64,000 bases of DNA from Nematostella vectensis. Lineage: Eukaryota; Cnidaria; Anthozoa; Actiniaria; Edwardsiidae. Where the stretch lies: NCBI RefSeq assembly GCF_932526225.1, contig NC_064040.1, positions 5,367,181 to 5,431,180 on the forward strand. The letters are read 5' to 3'. The position numbers were made by a program, and so were the translations under genes. The notes below the pieces were generated by a model. That model made no database searches and was not told where the DNA came from. It worked only from the letters and a program-made list of their open reading frames with translations. This document shows positions 12,108-25,300 of the stretch, piece by piece (positions within the stretch are counted from its first letter, which is position 1; each line of letters starts with the position of its first letter).

Positions 12108-12672
12108 ATTTACAAATAATAATACTTCACAGCTGCGGATAACAAAATAATGTTTAAAAAGAAGGACCAGTGAAAAGCTCGTGTCACTTTATAGACGAAG
12201 CAAGGGTCGCTATTTCCGGCAAGTGTTTGTAGCTTTTATCATGTTATTTTCAAAATGAACTTTGTTTTCCGCAAAACAGGAAGTCTACCGACCCCGTTTA
12301 CGCACGATGTAATAAATTGTTTAAAAATGACTATTTTTGAAAGTGTATGAAATGTTTAAAACATGTTAAGAACAATCATTTCAACTGACCTTAGTTCAGG
12401 TGAAATTAATAAAGAAAAAAAAAAAAACGAAAAAAAAAAAAAAAGGAATTGCCGAACAGTTTGCAGAAATGCCTGGTGCACACCAGGGCCGTAGCCAGCA
12501 TGAGGCAAGTGAGGCGAACTTTTGATGTTTCAAAAGTTTCGGTAAACTTTTGATGTTTAGTGTTTCACAATTGAAAAATTAAACACCTGCTTTTGTTGGA
12601 TTTATCATCCAGTGGCTAGCTTTGCCTCGGTAAAATTTTCATTCTGTCTACAGGCCTGCACACAAGGGACAT

Positions 12673-13120
12673 ACAGTTGGAACCTAGATATTGTGATACT
12701 GATTTTACGATAACCTTGATTTTTTCCTTTCTCCCGGCGGAAATACAGTGAAATGTATAAGAAATTACCTTGATTTTACGATATTGGATGCAACGATATT
12801 CTCGATTTTACGATACCAATCTGTTTTCTGAAGCGTAATTTTGACCTCGATACAACGATATTACTGATCTGTCTATCAACATAGAGAGAAAACTTCAAGA
12901 CACCACACACATACAATACAGAACCCAACGTCAAAAGTAGTCGCCAGAAGTCGTTAAAATGCATTTTTTTTAGTTCCCGTCGTCGATTTGGCGAGCAGTG
13001 TAGCGAAATTAGTCTCTTTAGAATGACAAATGTCACATTATATTGAAAGCAAGGAAGTACTTTATGTCTATTTGATGATGGCAACCTCCGGCGTGAGTGT
13101 TTTCTTTGGCTTTTTTTTGT
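12673..13120. mobile_element. pogo/Tigger-like MITE copy (partial)
   Basis: Begins TACAGTTGGAACCTAGAT and contains repeated GATTTTACGATA and CAACGATA motifs, a segment closely shared with 42545-43022 (for example GTCTATCAACA then GAGAGAAAA and CAAGACACCACACAC). The end matches TACAGTGGAACC of the other copy in inverse orientation, a terminus style of pogo-like elements. Long antisense frames here come from the repeat and are not counted as genes. Confidence 0.55.
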
Positions 13121-13913
13121 CAAAGTAGGCGGGAAGCCTGGGTATCCGGCTGACGCGCGATCTCTTTAATGTTCTCGATTGAGGGTTTAAAATAGCTCAA
13201 GAGCTGGTTTATGGTATTGCTGTACAAGACTGTTAACCGCTTCATTCATGTCTCGTTATGTGCTTATATATTTTGTTAATTTGACTCTTTGAGTCGTACG
13301 AATATTGGTATAACTTCGTCATTTCGGGTTACGCTAAAGGGACTCTTACAAATACACCCCCAAACACGCGCAGTAAATCTCCCAATGGAGACTACCCTTA
13401 TTTTATTGTGCTTCCAGGTCAATAGCACTACACAAGGGAAGAATTTCAGGGATTCATGGGACATCGTATTCTTTCATAACATTGTTTTCCACCCTGTGCT
13501 ACCGCTCCCTGGAAACGCGCGACGCAAGGATGCTCTGCCTCGTACAAAAACTTCAAGTTTTTATAGGCTCTAGACCAAAAAAAGGTAAACTGTCCTATAC
13601 CAAACGAGCGAAACTTCTTAAAATGTACTCCTCAATAAGACTCTTCTATTTAAGATTTTTCGATTATTTTGACAGCAGAACTCCTTATTATACACCTGGT
13701 GCAAAACCTTTTCTGGAACGTAAAGCGGAACCCCCCAAAAGTTGGAAGTGGAAACCATGGTTGACTTTCCCCTGTCTCTAAATGTATTATTTCGTCACCT
13801 TCAGACTGCCATAAAGAGTTATTTTGTAAAAGCTACATAATATGCTAACATGCTACCTAGAGTTGGAACTGCTAGCTGGCTGCCCATAAGGGTATCTCTG
13901 TGCTCCTTTTGTT
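13121..13913. other. Stretch downstream of the dioxygenase gene
   Basis: No gene recognised. It probably contains the 3' UTR of the minus-strand gene ending at 13914; an AATAAA reads on the minus strand near 13400. Confidence 0.4.
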
Positions 13914-16900
13914 TCAAGCATGCCAACTTGAACTTAAACCATTAGGTTTGTCACGTATTGCTAACCATGCGTCTGAATGCTTGTTGTGATGCACGATTTC
14001 CCAGTTGCTCATCCAGGGGCCAGCTACAACAGTGCTGAACCTGTCTTCTTTAGCCTAAAGTTAAACACAGCTACAAATCAACATAGGGCCGGGTAGACAG
14101 GCAAAAGATAGGCAAGTAGGTTTCAAGCGGTAACAAGACAAAACGAATTAGGAAGGAAAGGGGAGTGAGGGGGTAGGAAGGTGGTTTTTGGGTGGGTTGG
14201 GTAGGTAAGACTGGAGGGGAGGTAAGGCAAAAAGGTATTAAGAAAGGGCGTAACAAAATAGGGACAAACCGAAGTAAGAAGGGAGGTGGGCAGGAAGGGA
14301 TGTGGTTCGAGGTCAAGGGCAGATATGTCGAAATATAAGGGAGCAAGAAGAGAGGAATGAGACGAGAGAAGAAAGGGAGGTGGGTAAGTAGGAAGGCATT
14401 TAAGGGTTGGATAGATAGAATATGGAAGGTAGATTACATGCAGGCATGTAGTAACAAATGGGTTAATAAGATAGGGACGAGACTAAATAGGAGGGAAGGG
14501 GGTAGATAGGAAGGGGGCAGGGGTTGTATATGTAGGATTGGATGATAAGCAGGCAGGCTATGCAAGCAGTCAGGTTAGGTAAGTAGGCTGGGGGGGGGGG
14601 GGGGGAGGAGAGCAGCCGGGCCCCAGGTGAGCCCGTAGGGAGGTATAAAGATAGGGAGGATTTAAAGAATGGGATGGGATGGGAACAAACATGGTACAAA
14701 GAAAGGAGTATAAATAGGTAGGTTGTAAGGTGGGAAGGTAAGCGATTCATACCTGCTCCTCGCTGATTTTCTCTTGTAGTAGATGTCGGTCCATCTTTGC
14801 AAAGCTTTCAAAATCTGGCTTGAAATTTGGGTCTTTTGAAGTTCTCATTAGGATGTTATCCTGTTGTTGTGTAAAAAAAAGTTCGTGATTAATGTTACAA
14901 TCGACCCCGTATGACCATGCGAAATAGGCCTTACATGAATGTAAAAATCATAAAAGCACAAAACAAAAAAAAGGTTTTCACTCTTCTTAAAAATCTATAA
15001 ATGTATGCATAAGTACATTATCAGACATTGCACCAAAATCTCTTACCTTTAGCCCGTAGAAGCCGTTTGGCTTATCTGGGCGAAGCCAACGCAAATCAAG
15101 ACTCCACCGAATTTTGTCAGAGAAGTTCTCAAGGCTAAAATAAAATCAGAAAAAAGCACAATCAAAGTACTGCAATATACGTATCAAGCATCTATGCAAA
15201 CATTGAAGTCGGCAGAAAAACCTAGAGAAAAATCTTCAAAAATAAACCTCCTATTGTTCTATTGTTCTAAGGTATAACCCTCACGATTTAGCAAGTAAGC
15301 CTTTTTTGATGTGTAGCTGATATAGAATAAAGCAATGAGCACTCCCCGCATACTTGTTGAATTTTGTGGGAAACAACGCATAATTCCAAGTACGGAAATA
15401 AATAAATAAATAAAAAGGTCTACCTTCTGTGAGGAATCATGTTATTGATGAAAAGTACTCCGCCAAATGGGACTTCACAAAGTACTACGTCCTCTTTAAT
15501 AGACACACCTGAAAACGAGAATGAAACCTGTATGTAGAATTGAGGTATGCTGAGGAGGAGTGCGCTGTTGGGGAAATATCCGGGAGTGGGAAATCTATGT
15601 GCCCAAGAGAGCATAAGATATCTTATGCTCTATTGATATGACTCAATATTTGAAGATACCCCGCCGAAATAAACGCGTGAATTCAAATTTGGGCAGCGAA
15701 TTTTCAAAAATTATCGGGCTCGCGCGAGCCAGAATGTTTAGCGCAAAGAGAGTCCCAGGTCTGGACTTTCCCACCTGTTGTAAAAAAGCGAACATAAACC
15801 TTTTGGAACTGGGCTTGAATGGGGCGAGAAGGACCTGACAATTTCCCGGAAAACTCGAGTATTCTCGAGAATTCACAGGAATTATTGACAATATTGGTTA
15901 TAATTGGTTATCAATTCTGAAGAATTCTTGTGACACAAGAACCTTAGTTCCCAAGGTTTTAATCGGGTTGAAATGGTGGGTTTTTGTGGACCATGTGTGG
16001 TGAACTTCTTCGAGCACTACGAACCTAGAAATATGTACACCAGGGACTAAGTAATTAAAGCGATTCCATGACCAACCTAGAGAGCTCTCCATTTCTTCTT
16101 CATCCAGCATCACATACCACGTGGGACCGGCGCAACATGTGTGCGTAGCCACTGCTCCTTTCCTATGACCACCTTTGACAACCTGGATAAAGCGACCATT
16201 AGTCAAGATATCGGATAGTATTACCTACACCTGCAAAAAAAACCCCTCAGTTATCCGGACGTTCGGCAAAAAAAGCAAAAAATCACATAAAATAGGCAGT
16301 GGTGAGTTTATCGATGTACCATGATCTTGTCCCCCAGACAACTGCGTCATCCGGACAATATGTAAAATATGGATAGGCGCAGTTAAAACCGATTTAGCGC
16401 TAACCCAGTGTTAAATTTGCCCTAACCCACGATTAGATTTTAGTCCCGGATTAGTTTTGTTCCCGAAACACGGGTTAACGCTAACTCTGGGGTTAGTTCG
16501 AGTTAACTGCTCGCGAGGTGGGTTAACTCGCTAACCTGCGGTTTAGTTGGCGTAACACAGGCCTCCCAAACTTTGTAGTGAACTAAAGTTTCATAAAATA
16601 AAGTCGCCGACAAAAAAACGTTACACAAAAACAATATAGGGATCAAATGTCCTAACATTTCGCTTTGTTATGCGACCTTCGTTTTGATTCTGACTCGAAA
16701 ATCGTGCTGGGACAGACGGAAAGTTACACGAAATTTATACTTGAAATGAATCTGTCTCGCTAGTGTCACGCACCAATTCGAATCCTGCAAATGTCATTTT
16801 TTGCAATGGATGTAATTACAGGCGATGTAAAGGTGTTTTGGGGCTTCTTTGCGAAAATAAAACCACCAAAGGTAAATTTCAGTTGCTCTGTATTGATCTA

Positions 16901-19900
16901 CTGTATTACTCGGCATTCGGGAACTTTGAGTTATCCGTAGGTTAGTTAACCTACGATTAGCGAATTTTAAACCCGGAATAGTTAATCGGCCTTTCAGGAA
17001 CCGCCCTCTAGTAAGTGAAAAAAATGTATATGTATGTCAATTCCGAGTTGTTTTTTCGCGCCATGCTTAGAGAGTGGGCAAATTTAAGCCAAAATTAACA
17101 CAGAAATGGCTGCGCCCATAACGCGATCCAGCGTTATATAATAAATAAAAGATAAAAAAAAAAAAACAATAATAAATTAAGCCCTTTCTGACAAAAACTT
17201 TCGTAAGCGCTTAATAAGTTGCTTGTTGTTGTTTTTATTTTGCCGCTAAAAGCTGGAGCGCGCACAAGTTTGCCACCCAAAAATAAGTCACTTGATATTT
17301 GTCTTCTAGTCTATTATATTGGTGTTCGATTACAAATTTGAAGCCATAATTTGACTGAGTGTATAAAAACGCTCCTGAAAGGTGTGCAGCCAAAATGCGT
17401 TGAGGGGGGAGGGGGGGGGAGGGTGCATAGGCATAGGTACCATAAACGAAACATGTCTGAGATAAAGCAATTCTTTGATATGGAAAGATCGCTTTTGGCT
17501 ATCGATGGAGAGCGGGTGTGCTTTCTTCCTATGCGCCAGCCTTGCTGCACCTCAGTCGTGTACTAAGGCAGGCCCGTACCCAGGGGGGGGGGGGGGGGGG
17601 GGTGCGAAATCCGGAAAAGAGGACCCTCGAGGGAAGTGAGTTTTCTGATAAAAATCTGACTATCCCCTAAAGAACAAAACGGGATGGATTTGTATATNNN
17701 NNNNNNNNNNNNNNNNNNNNNNNNNNNNNNNNNNNNNNNNNNNNNNNNNNNNNNNNNNNNNNNNNNNNNNNNNNNNNNNNNNNNNNNNNNNNNNNNNNNN
17801 NNNNNNNNNNNNNNNNNNNNNNNNNNNNNNNNNNNNNNNNNNNNNNNNNNNNNNNNNNNNNNNNNNNNNNNNNNNNNNNNNNNNNNNNNNNNNNNNNCAA
17901 TACCTTAATTGTCCTACAGGGTATCTAATTTTTAATTAAAAAAAAAAAAAAAACAAGAGACCCACCTTAGTTCTGAGATTCCACACAGGGTGCCCACTGA
18001 TCTCAGGACCAATTATTTGCTCCACAGCATTAAGAAGTCTTTCATTTGTCCACAAATCCTGAAAAGCCTATCAGATGTTGAATCACAATTTAGCGAAAAA
18101 AACATTTGTGATGATAGAAAAGATATGAAGAGATGATGGGAGAAATACCTGCCTTTGGAAGGATTCCTCTCTTATGGAGTAACACAGCCACACCAGGAAA
18201 TTCTTTTTCCAGCAATGTGAGCCTTTCATAAAAGCCAGCATTTTCATGTTTATCTAAGATGAACATGCAGCAAGTTAAGAATGTTATAGCTACTGACAAG
18301 AAACAAGAATAGGTACCCAAAGGGTATGTGAGTCTAGGTGCCAACTAGCCTGCGTAGCTGGTGATTATGTTGAGTTTCAAGTCTGTCCGAGAATCGTTCA
18401 TAAAAAAACATTGTTCTGAATGTGTCTCTTGTGAATTTTATCATAAGAAAATATGTTTAGTAACTTAAAAGTGAAAGTGAAAAAGGGGAAGAAAAAATGA
18501 TGAGAAAAAAAATGTAGTCAAGGCTGGTCTTGAACCTGCGCTTGGCAAAGATTTCGCGTTGATAGACAGACGATCGGACCCCTAGACTATCATAGCTTTG
18601 CTTAAAAATGAACTATAATTAGAGTTATACTATTTGTGTCGTATTATTGTTCGAAACTTTGAACAACATGTCATATTTCACCTAGTTTTCTTTTCATACT
18701 CAAAACTAAAATACCCAGCACAATTAATTGCACTATCGTTATACAATGTGTGTTGTGAATATAAATAATCTAGAAAAGTGCAAAATTGTAATTTCGATCA
18801 ATTAGCGGGGGCAATGTGTTTGGACCATCTCAGCTCAAATACAAACACTATATACAATGTGTAGTTCCAGGTTCCAGAAAATATCCATACCCCCCCCCCC
18901 CTCCATTGCTGGGATTGGAAATTCCGGGGGGGTGGGGGGTTCAGATGCCCAGGAATTTTCAGAGAGGAGGGGGGGGGGGGGGGGATAAAATGCCCTTTTT
19001 CCTTAACAGTTAATGTATTTATCTTTTTTCAGGGGGTTGGAAATTCCAGAGGAGTGGGGGGTCATATCTCCAACCCCCTCAATAGGAGGGTATGGATATT
19101 TTCTTGAACACACAATCAAACGTCGATATGCGAATCGGCAAGTAAAGGACTAAGAAAGCTCTCCTAGCATTGTAATTTTTTTGTTGACAAACTAACAACT
19201 TAACTGAGCCGCAAATGACACAAACTGCTTCAAACACAGTCGTGCTCTCTTCGAAAATACATGCGCTGCTTTGCAAACTGACTCGCTACCCTCTTAAAAA
19301 AATGCACCAATTGATTCAAACCGGTCATGCAATTATTCAAAACTGCACAAACTTAGTCTAGCATTTCTTAAAAAATACAAATTGCTTCAAACTTAGTATA
19401 GGGCTCTTTAGAACAAGCGCCAATTGCTTCAAACCAAGAGAATGTTCAAACGCAGTCGCGGTCTCTTATAAATGTACAGACTGCTTCAAAATCAGACAAG
19501 CTCTTTTCAAAACAAGCACAAATAATTAACACAGTTTTCTTTATCTTCCAAGAGTATGTGACAATTTTGAAACAAAGGACGCGTAATAGGTAACAGGTAC
19601 TAAGACAATGCGCATGCACACGCAAAATCCACATGGAAGACTTTCTTGCAGAAACCTGCTTATAATTATAGATTAAGTAGCAATTAAATATAGATTAAGT
19701 AGCAATTTAAAACTGATTAAATAGATATTAAAAGAAGATTAAATGTATAGAGTAGCATTAGACAAGTTAAATACTGATTAAATAGCAATAAAGTAGCAAT
19801 TAAATATAGATTAAGTAGCAATTTAACACTGATTAAATAGATATTAAAAGAAGATTAAATGTATATAGTAGCAATTAAAGACAAGTTAAATACTGAATAG

Positions 19901-20733
19901 CAATTAAGTAGCAATTAAATATATTTTATATGGGAATAAAATACATGTTAAAAAAGGTAAATACTTATTAAATACTATACTGTCAAGAAGCAATTATGTG
20001 CAAGTTTAATAAGGATTAAATAGCAATTAAGTAGCAAATAAATATAGATTAAATATGAGAATAAAATACATGTTAAATATAATTAAATATGGGGATAAAA
20101 AAAAAACATGTTAAATATAAGTTAATGCTTATAAACTATGTCAAATAGCAATTTAATAAAGTTAAATACATTTTTTCCCAAGGGCCAAGGGGTGGGGTAT
20201 ATTCTTTTTTTAGGGGAAGGGGTGGGTTTTACCTTTCAGGCGTTTGCCATATTGAAAGCTCTCACGAACAAATCCACTTATAGATCTCATGAGGGTGTTA
20301 AATAAATTGTGCTACTCAAGGGAATTATTGTTTCAAATATTTTAATAGAAAATAGGCAAAATGATGATTTTCTATATAGAATAATTTTTCGGAAGCGATA
20401 AAAATCGCTAAAAAAGCCGGAGATTTGGTGCTCAATGCGGAAGAGCAGGAGAAGGGGTCCAAAATCTTGAGACTGTCATGGCAGTCATAGCAGTTGGTGA
20501 ATATAAGATCAGGATGATCACACTTATCTCCTTTGAGAGAGTGCCCCCCCCCCCTGATCTTTAAGAGTGCCCTTGTTTCTAAAACGCATGTTAAATTGTT
20601 CCAAGAAAATCAAACCTTTAATTTTTTTATTTGCATACAAGTCCTCAGCCAGTTCATCCACTTGTAAGTTAATGGCATCAATCACAGGCTGCAGCTCCTC
20701 TGGTGTAAACAGTTTGGGAACAACTACATAGCC
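13914..20733 (-). CDS. Phytanoyl-CoA dioxygenase-like protein (PhyH family), incomplete
   Basis: Eight exons were placed from splice signals and frame: 20616-20733, 18153-18253, 17966-18067, [one missing], 16077-16224, 15424-15508, 15047-15134, 14753-14860, 13914-14054 with TGA. Phases join cleanly except across the gap. Telling parts are GYVVVPKLFTPEEL near the start, FPGVAVLLHKRGILPK, GHPVWNLRTK, GGHRKGAVATH, and FINNMIPHR joined to SLENFSDKIRWSLDLRW. PhyH enzymes are Fe(II)/2-oxoglutarate oxygenases; the distal iron His (PHRS) and the oxoglutarate Arg (KIRW) are present 11 residues apart, as is usual in the family. The WHxD-type exon is expected between 17966 and 16224 and is not found in the visible sequence, so it probably lies in the N gap. 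The start codon lies upstream and was not found. The 18153 boundary appears to use a GC donor. Confidence 0.88.
14100..14745. repeat. Purine-rich simple sequence in dioxygenase last intron
   Basis: On the plus strand this segment is a degenerate mix of GGTAGG, GGAAGG and GGGAGG words. It includes a G run near 14590-14605. It fills the intron between the last two exons of the dioxygenase gene, which is transcribed from the pyrimidine-rich strand. Confidence 0.6.
16385..16990. repeat. TTAAC-rich segment, possible MITE
   Basis: Many GCTAACCC, GGGTTA and GTTAAC words in both orientations occur at 16385-16560, and again TAGGTTAGTTAACCTACGA near 16937-16955. The density of inverted short motifs suggests subterminal repeats of a small DNA transposon. 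Clear termini were not identified. Confidence 0.35.
17698..17897. other. Assembly gap (200 N)
   Basis: Exactly 200 undetermined bases, directly after a repeat with a 20-base G run (17583-17602) that recurs inverted near 38350-38670. The gap lies inside the intron/exon series of the dioxygenase gene, where the exon with the HxD iron motif is expected. Confidence 0.99.
19660..20165. repeat. AT-rich tandem repeat (GATTAAGTAGCAATTAAATA)
   Basis: Words such as TAGATTAAGTAGCAATT, GATTAAATAGATATTAAAAG and GACAAGTTAAATACTG recur in order with a period of about 120 bases, then decay. It lies in an intron of the dioxygenase gene. Confidence 0.7.
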
Positions 20734-21425
20734 CTGAAGAGAAATAATGATGATAAGTGGCATTCGTATGCCATTTTTAAAGAAGGTCAACTGAATTTTG
20801 CAGCTCCTCTGGTGTAAACAGTTTTGGAACAACTACATAGCCCTGAAGAGAAATAATGATGATAAGTGGCATTCGTAGGCCATTTTTAAAGAAGGTCAAC
20901 TGAATTTTGCAGCTCCTCTGGTGTAAACAGTTTTGGAACAACTACATAGCCCTGAAGAGAAATAATGATGATAAGTGGCATTCGTAGGCCATTTTTAAAG
21001 AAGGTCAACTGAATTTTGCAGTTCCTCTGGTGTAAACAGTTTTGGAACAACTACATAGCCCTGAAGAGAAATAATAATGATAAGTGGCATTCGTAGGCCA
21101 TTTTTAAAGAAGGTCAACTGAATTTTGCAGCTCCTCTGGTGTAAACAGTTTTGGAACAACTACATAGCCCTGAAGAGAAATAATGATGATAAGTGGCATT
21201 TGTAGGCCATTTTTAAAGAAGGTCAACTGAATTTTGCAGTTCCTCTGGTGTAAACAGTTTTGGAACAACTACATAGCCCTGAAGAGAAATAATGATGATA
21301 AGTCGCATTCATAGGTCATTTTTAAAGAAGGTCAACTGGATTTTGCAGTTCCTCTGGTGTAAACAGTTTGGGAACAACTACATAGCCCTGAAGAGAAATA
21401 ATGATGATAAGTGGCATAGACGGTC
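20690..21425 (-). repeat. 109-bp tandem repeat containing a splice acceptor and exon start
   Basis: Seven copies, marked by TACATAGCCCTGAAGAG at about 20725, 20834, 20943, 21052, 21161, 21270 and 21379. On the minus strand each has CTCTTCAG followed by the first 40 or so bases of the dioxygenase exon (GGCTATGTAGTTGTTCC), but only the lowest-coordinate copy continues into the full exon and its donor. The other six read into AAAATTCAGTTGACC and soon reach a stop. They are therefore pseudo-exon starts with intact-looking acceptors. Confidence 0.88.
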
Positions 21426-21439
21426 AACTGAATTTTGCC

Positions 21440-22380
21440 TTGTCAAATAAAGAATTGTTAAGCCTGGGCTGCTCCTGATATGCCCCTGGTGATGTGGTTA
21501 TCATGTGTTTTTTGCTTCTATGAAGAATTGTGCACTTGACAACTTTTTATTCAAGCCTTATGCAGGTGGTGGACGGAATGGCACTTTTCTGACTTGAATT
21601 TTTTAATAAACATGTGGCTTAAACATGTAACTAAATTGCTTGACATAATATAAATGTTTAACTTTTTGTAACATTTTTATCTATACTCTATGTCAAACCC
21701 AGGTACCCCCTCCGCAGCTTCGAATTCACAGTCCCTACAATGCCCCCACCCACCCCCAACCTGGTCACGGCCTCCCACTTTTGGGACCATTCCATTGCCA
21801 TTGTTATGTAACCACTGGCCTATCTACTTTAGGTGTAGCCTTCATACAGGAGTAGATCCCCTTGGCACCTTCATGGCATTGAAATAAATAAAAAAAAATG
21901 CATAACAAGGGGGTGTGCAGGGGGTGGGTCATTTGTTATTAGTTTTATCCTAGTTTTCATACAATTTCTTCGACTATATGTGCACCCGCCGCTCCTAAGC
22001 TAACCCTGGCTCTGTGATGTAAGACATACATGTTTGGGGACACAGTGGTCCCTCCCTGCCACAGAGAGTCTGATTTTGTGAATAAGGAAAAAATCCGATC
22101 TTCTTAACTGGGTGGTGGTGGGGGGTGTGGTACTCAGCCTATGCTTGGGTATAGGGGTGCCGCTGGGAGTTTTGAAACCTTACCCTGTTCAGGACAAACA
22201 TTCAGAAAAACCATACCCTGTTTAGGACAACACCCTTGATTAACCTGACCCTGTTTAGGACAGCACCCTCAATTTTAGGACCCTGAACGTTAGCATATGA
22301 GATCAGAGGCGGGATCAGCAGTTAAAAGTTTTAGCAATGCAACCAAATCAGTACCCTGTTTAGAAAGAAAACCTTGCTTT
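21440..22380. other. Stretch without a recognised gene
   Basis: No exon recognised, although the 5' exon of the dioxygenase gene might lie here or beyond the minisatellite. From about 22180 on, degenerate ACCCTGTTTAGGACA units announce the minisatellite. Confidence 0.4.
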
Positions 22381-22384
22381 AAAT

Positions 22385-25300
22385 AATGTAACCTGTTCAG
22401 GGAAGAGAAGCCTGAAATATATACTCTGTTCAGGACAGAGAGACCTGAAATGTATACCCTGTTCAGGACAGAGAGGCCTGAAATGTATACCCTGTTTAGG
22501 ACAGAGAGCCCTGAAATGTATACCCTGTTTAGGACAGAGAAGCCTGAAATATATACCCTGTTTAGGACAGAAAGGCCTGAAATATATACCCTGTTCAGGA
22601 CAGAGAGGCCTGAAATGTATACCCTGTTTAGGACAGAGAGGCCTGAAATGTATACCCTGTTTAGGACAGAGAGGCCTGAAATGTATACCCTGTTCAGGAC
22701 AGAGAGGCCTGAAATGTATACCCTGTTCAGGACAGAGAGGCCTGAAATGTATACCCTGTTCAGGACAGAGAGGCCTGAAATGTATACCCTGTTTAGGACA
22801 GAGAGGCCTGAAATATATTCCCTGTTTAGGACAGAGAGGCCTGAAATGTATACCCTGTTTAGGACAGAGAGGCCTGAAATGTATACCCTGTTTAGGAGAG
22901 AGAGAGGCCTGGGATGTATACCATGTTTAGGACAGAGTGGCCTGAAATTTAAACCCTGTTTAGGACAGAGAGGCCTGAAATGTATACCCTGTTTAGGACA
23001 GAGAGGCCTGGGATGTATACCCTGTTTAGGACAGAGAGGCCTGAAATGTATACCCTGTTTAGGACAGAGAGGCCTGAAATGTATACCCTGTTCAGGACAG
23101 AGAGGCCTGAAATGTATACCCTGTTCAGGACAGAGAGGCCTTAAATATATACCCTGTTTAGGACAGAGAGGTCTGAAATATATACCCTGTTTTGGACAGA
23201 GAGGCCTGAAATATATACCCTGTTTTGGACAGAGAGGCCTGAAATATATACACTGTTTTGGACAGAGAGGCCTGAAATATATACCCTGTTGAGGACAGAG
23301 AGGCCTGAAATGTATACCCTGTTGAGGAGAGAGAGGCCTGAAATGTATACCCTGTTGAGGACAGAGAGGCCTGAAATGTATACCCTGTTGAGGACAGAGA
23401 GGCCTGAAATGTATACCCTGTTCAGGACAGAGAGGCCTGAAATGTATACCCTGTCCAGGACAGAGAGGCCTGAAATGTATACCCTGTTTAGAACAGAGAG
23501 GCCTGAAATGTATACCCTGTTTAGGACAGAGAGGCCTGAAATATATACCCTGTTTTGGACAGAGAGGCCTGAAATATATACCCTGTTTTGGACAGAGAGG
23601 CCTGAAATATATACCCTGTTTTGGACAGAGAGGTCTGAAATATATACCCTGTTTTGGACAGAGAGGCCTGAAATGTATACCCTGTTGAGGACAGAGAGGC
23701 CTGAAATGTATACCCTGTTGAAGACAGAGAGGCCTGAAATGTATACCCTGTTGAGGACAGAGAGGCCTGAAATGTATACCCTGTTGAGGACAGAGAGGCC
23801 TGAAATGTATACCCTGTTGAGGACAGAGAGGCCTGAAATGTATACCCTGTTGAGGACAGAGAGGCCTAAAATGTATACCCTGTTTAGGACAGGCCTGAAA
23901 TGTATACCCTGTTCAGGACAGAGAGGCCTGAAATGTATACCCTGTTTAGGACAGAGAGGCCTGAAATGTACACCCTGTTCAGGACAGAGAGGCCTGAAAT
24001 GTATACCCTGTTTAGGAGAGAGGCCTGAAATGTATACCCTGTTTAGGACAGAGAGGCCTGAAATGTATACCCTGTTCAGGACAGAGAGGCCTTAAATATA
24101 TACCCTGTTTAGGACAGAGAGGTCTGAAATATATACCCTGTTTTGGACGGAGAGGCCTGAAATATATACCCTGTTTTGGACAGAGAGGCCTGAAATATAT
24201 ACCCTGTTGAGGACAGAGAGGCCTGAAATGTATACCCTGTTGAGGACAGAGAGGCCTGAAATGTATACCCTGTTGAGGACAGAGAGGCCTGAAATGTATA
24301 CCCTGTTGAGGACAGAGAGGCCTGAAATGTATACCCTGTTTTGGACAGAGAGGCCTGAAATATATACCCTGTTTTGGACAGAGAGGCCTGAAATATATAC
24401 CCTGTTTTGGACAGAGAGGTCTGAAATATATACCCTGTTTTGGACAGAGAGGCCTGAAATATATACCCTGTTTTAGACAGAGAGGCCTGAAATATATACC
24501 CTGTTTTGGACAGAGAGGCCTGAAATATATACCCTGTTTTGGACAGAGAGGTCTGAAATATATACCCTGTTTTGGACAGAGAGGCCTGAAATGTATACCC
24601 TGTTGAGGACAGAGGGGCCTGAAATGTATACCCTGTTGAGGACAGAGAGGCCTGAAATGTATACCCTGTTGAAACAGAGAGGCCTGAAATGTATACCCTG
24701 TCGAGGACAGAGAGGCCTGAAATGTATACCCTGTTGAAGACAGAGAGGCCTGAAATGTATACCCTGTTTAGGACAGAGAGGCCTTAAATATATACCCTGT
24801 TTAGGACAGAGAGGCCTGAAATGTACACCCTGTTTTGGACAGAGAGGCCTGAAATGTATACCCTGTTTAGGACAGAGAGGCCTGAAATATATACCCTGTT
24901 TTGGACAGAGAGGCCTGAAATATATACCCTGTCGAGGACAGAGAGGCCTGAAATGTATACCCTGTTGAAGACAGAGAGGCCTGAAATGTATACCCTGTTT
25001 AGGACAGAGAGGCCTTAAATATATACCCTGTTTAGGACAGAGAGGCCTGAAATGTACACCCTGTTTTGGACAGAGAGGCCTGAAATGTATACCCTGTTTA
25101 GGACAGAGAGGCCTGAAATATATACCCTGTTTTGGACAGAGAGGCCTGAAATATATACCCTGTTTTGGACAGAGAGGCCTGAAATGTATACCTTGTTGAG
25201 GACAGAGAGGCCTGAAATGTATACCCTGTTGAGGACAGAGAGGCCTGAAATGTATACCCTGTTGAGGACAGAGAGGCCTGAAATGTATACCCTGTTTAGG

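Noticed and set aside
18520-18605. tRNA-like sequence on the minus strand (TAGTCTAGGGG and GGTTCAAGACC boxes)
   Set aside because: The acceptor stem does not pair and the anticodon arm is not clean. At most a tRNA-derived pseudogene or SINE head.
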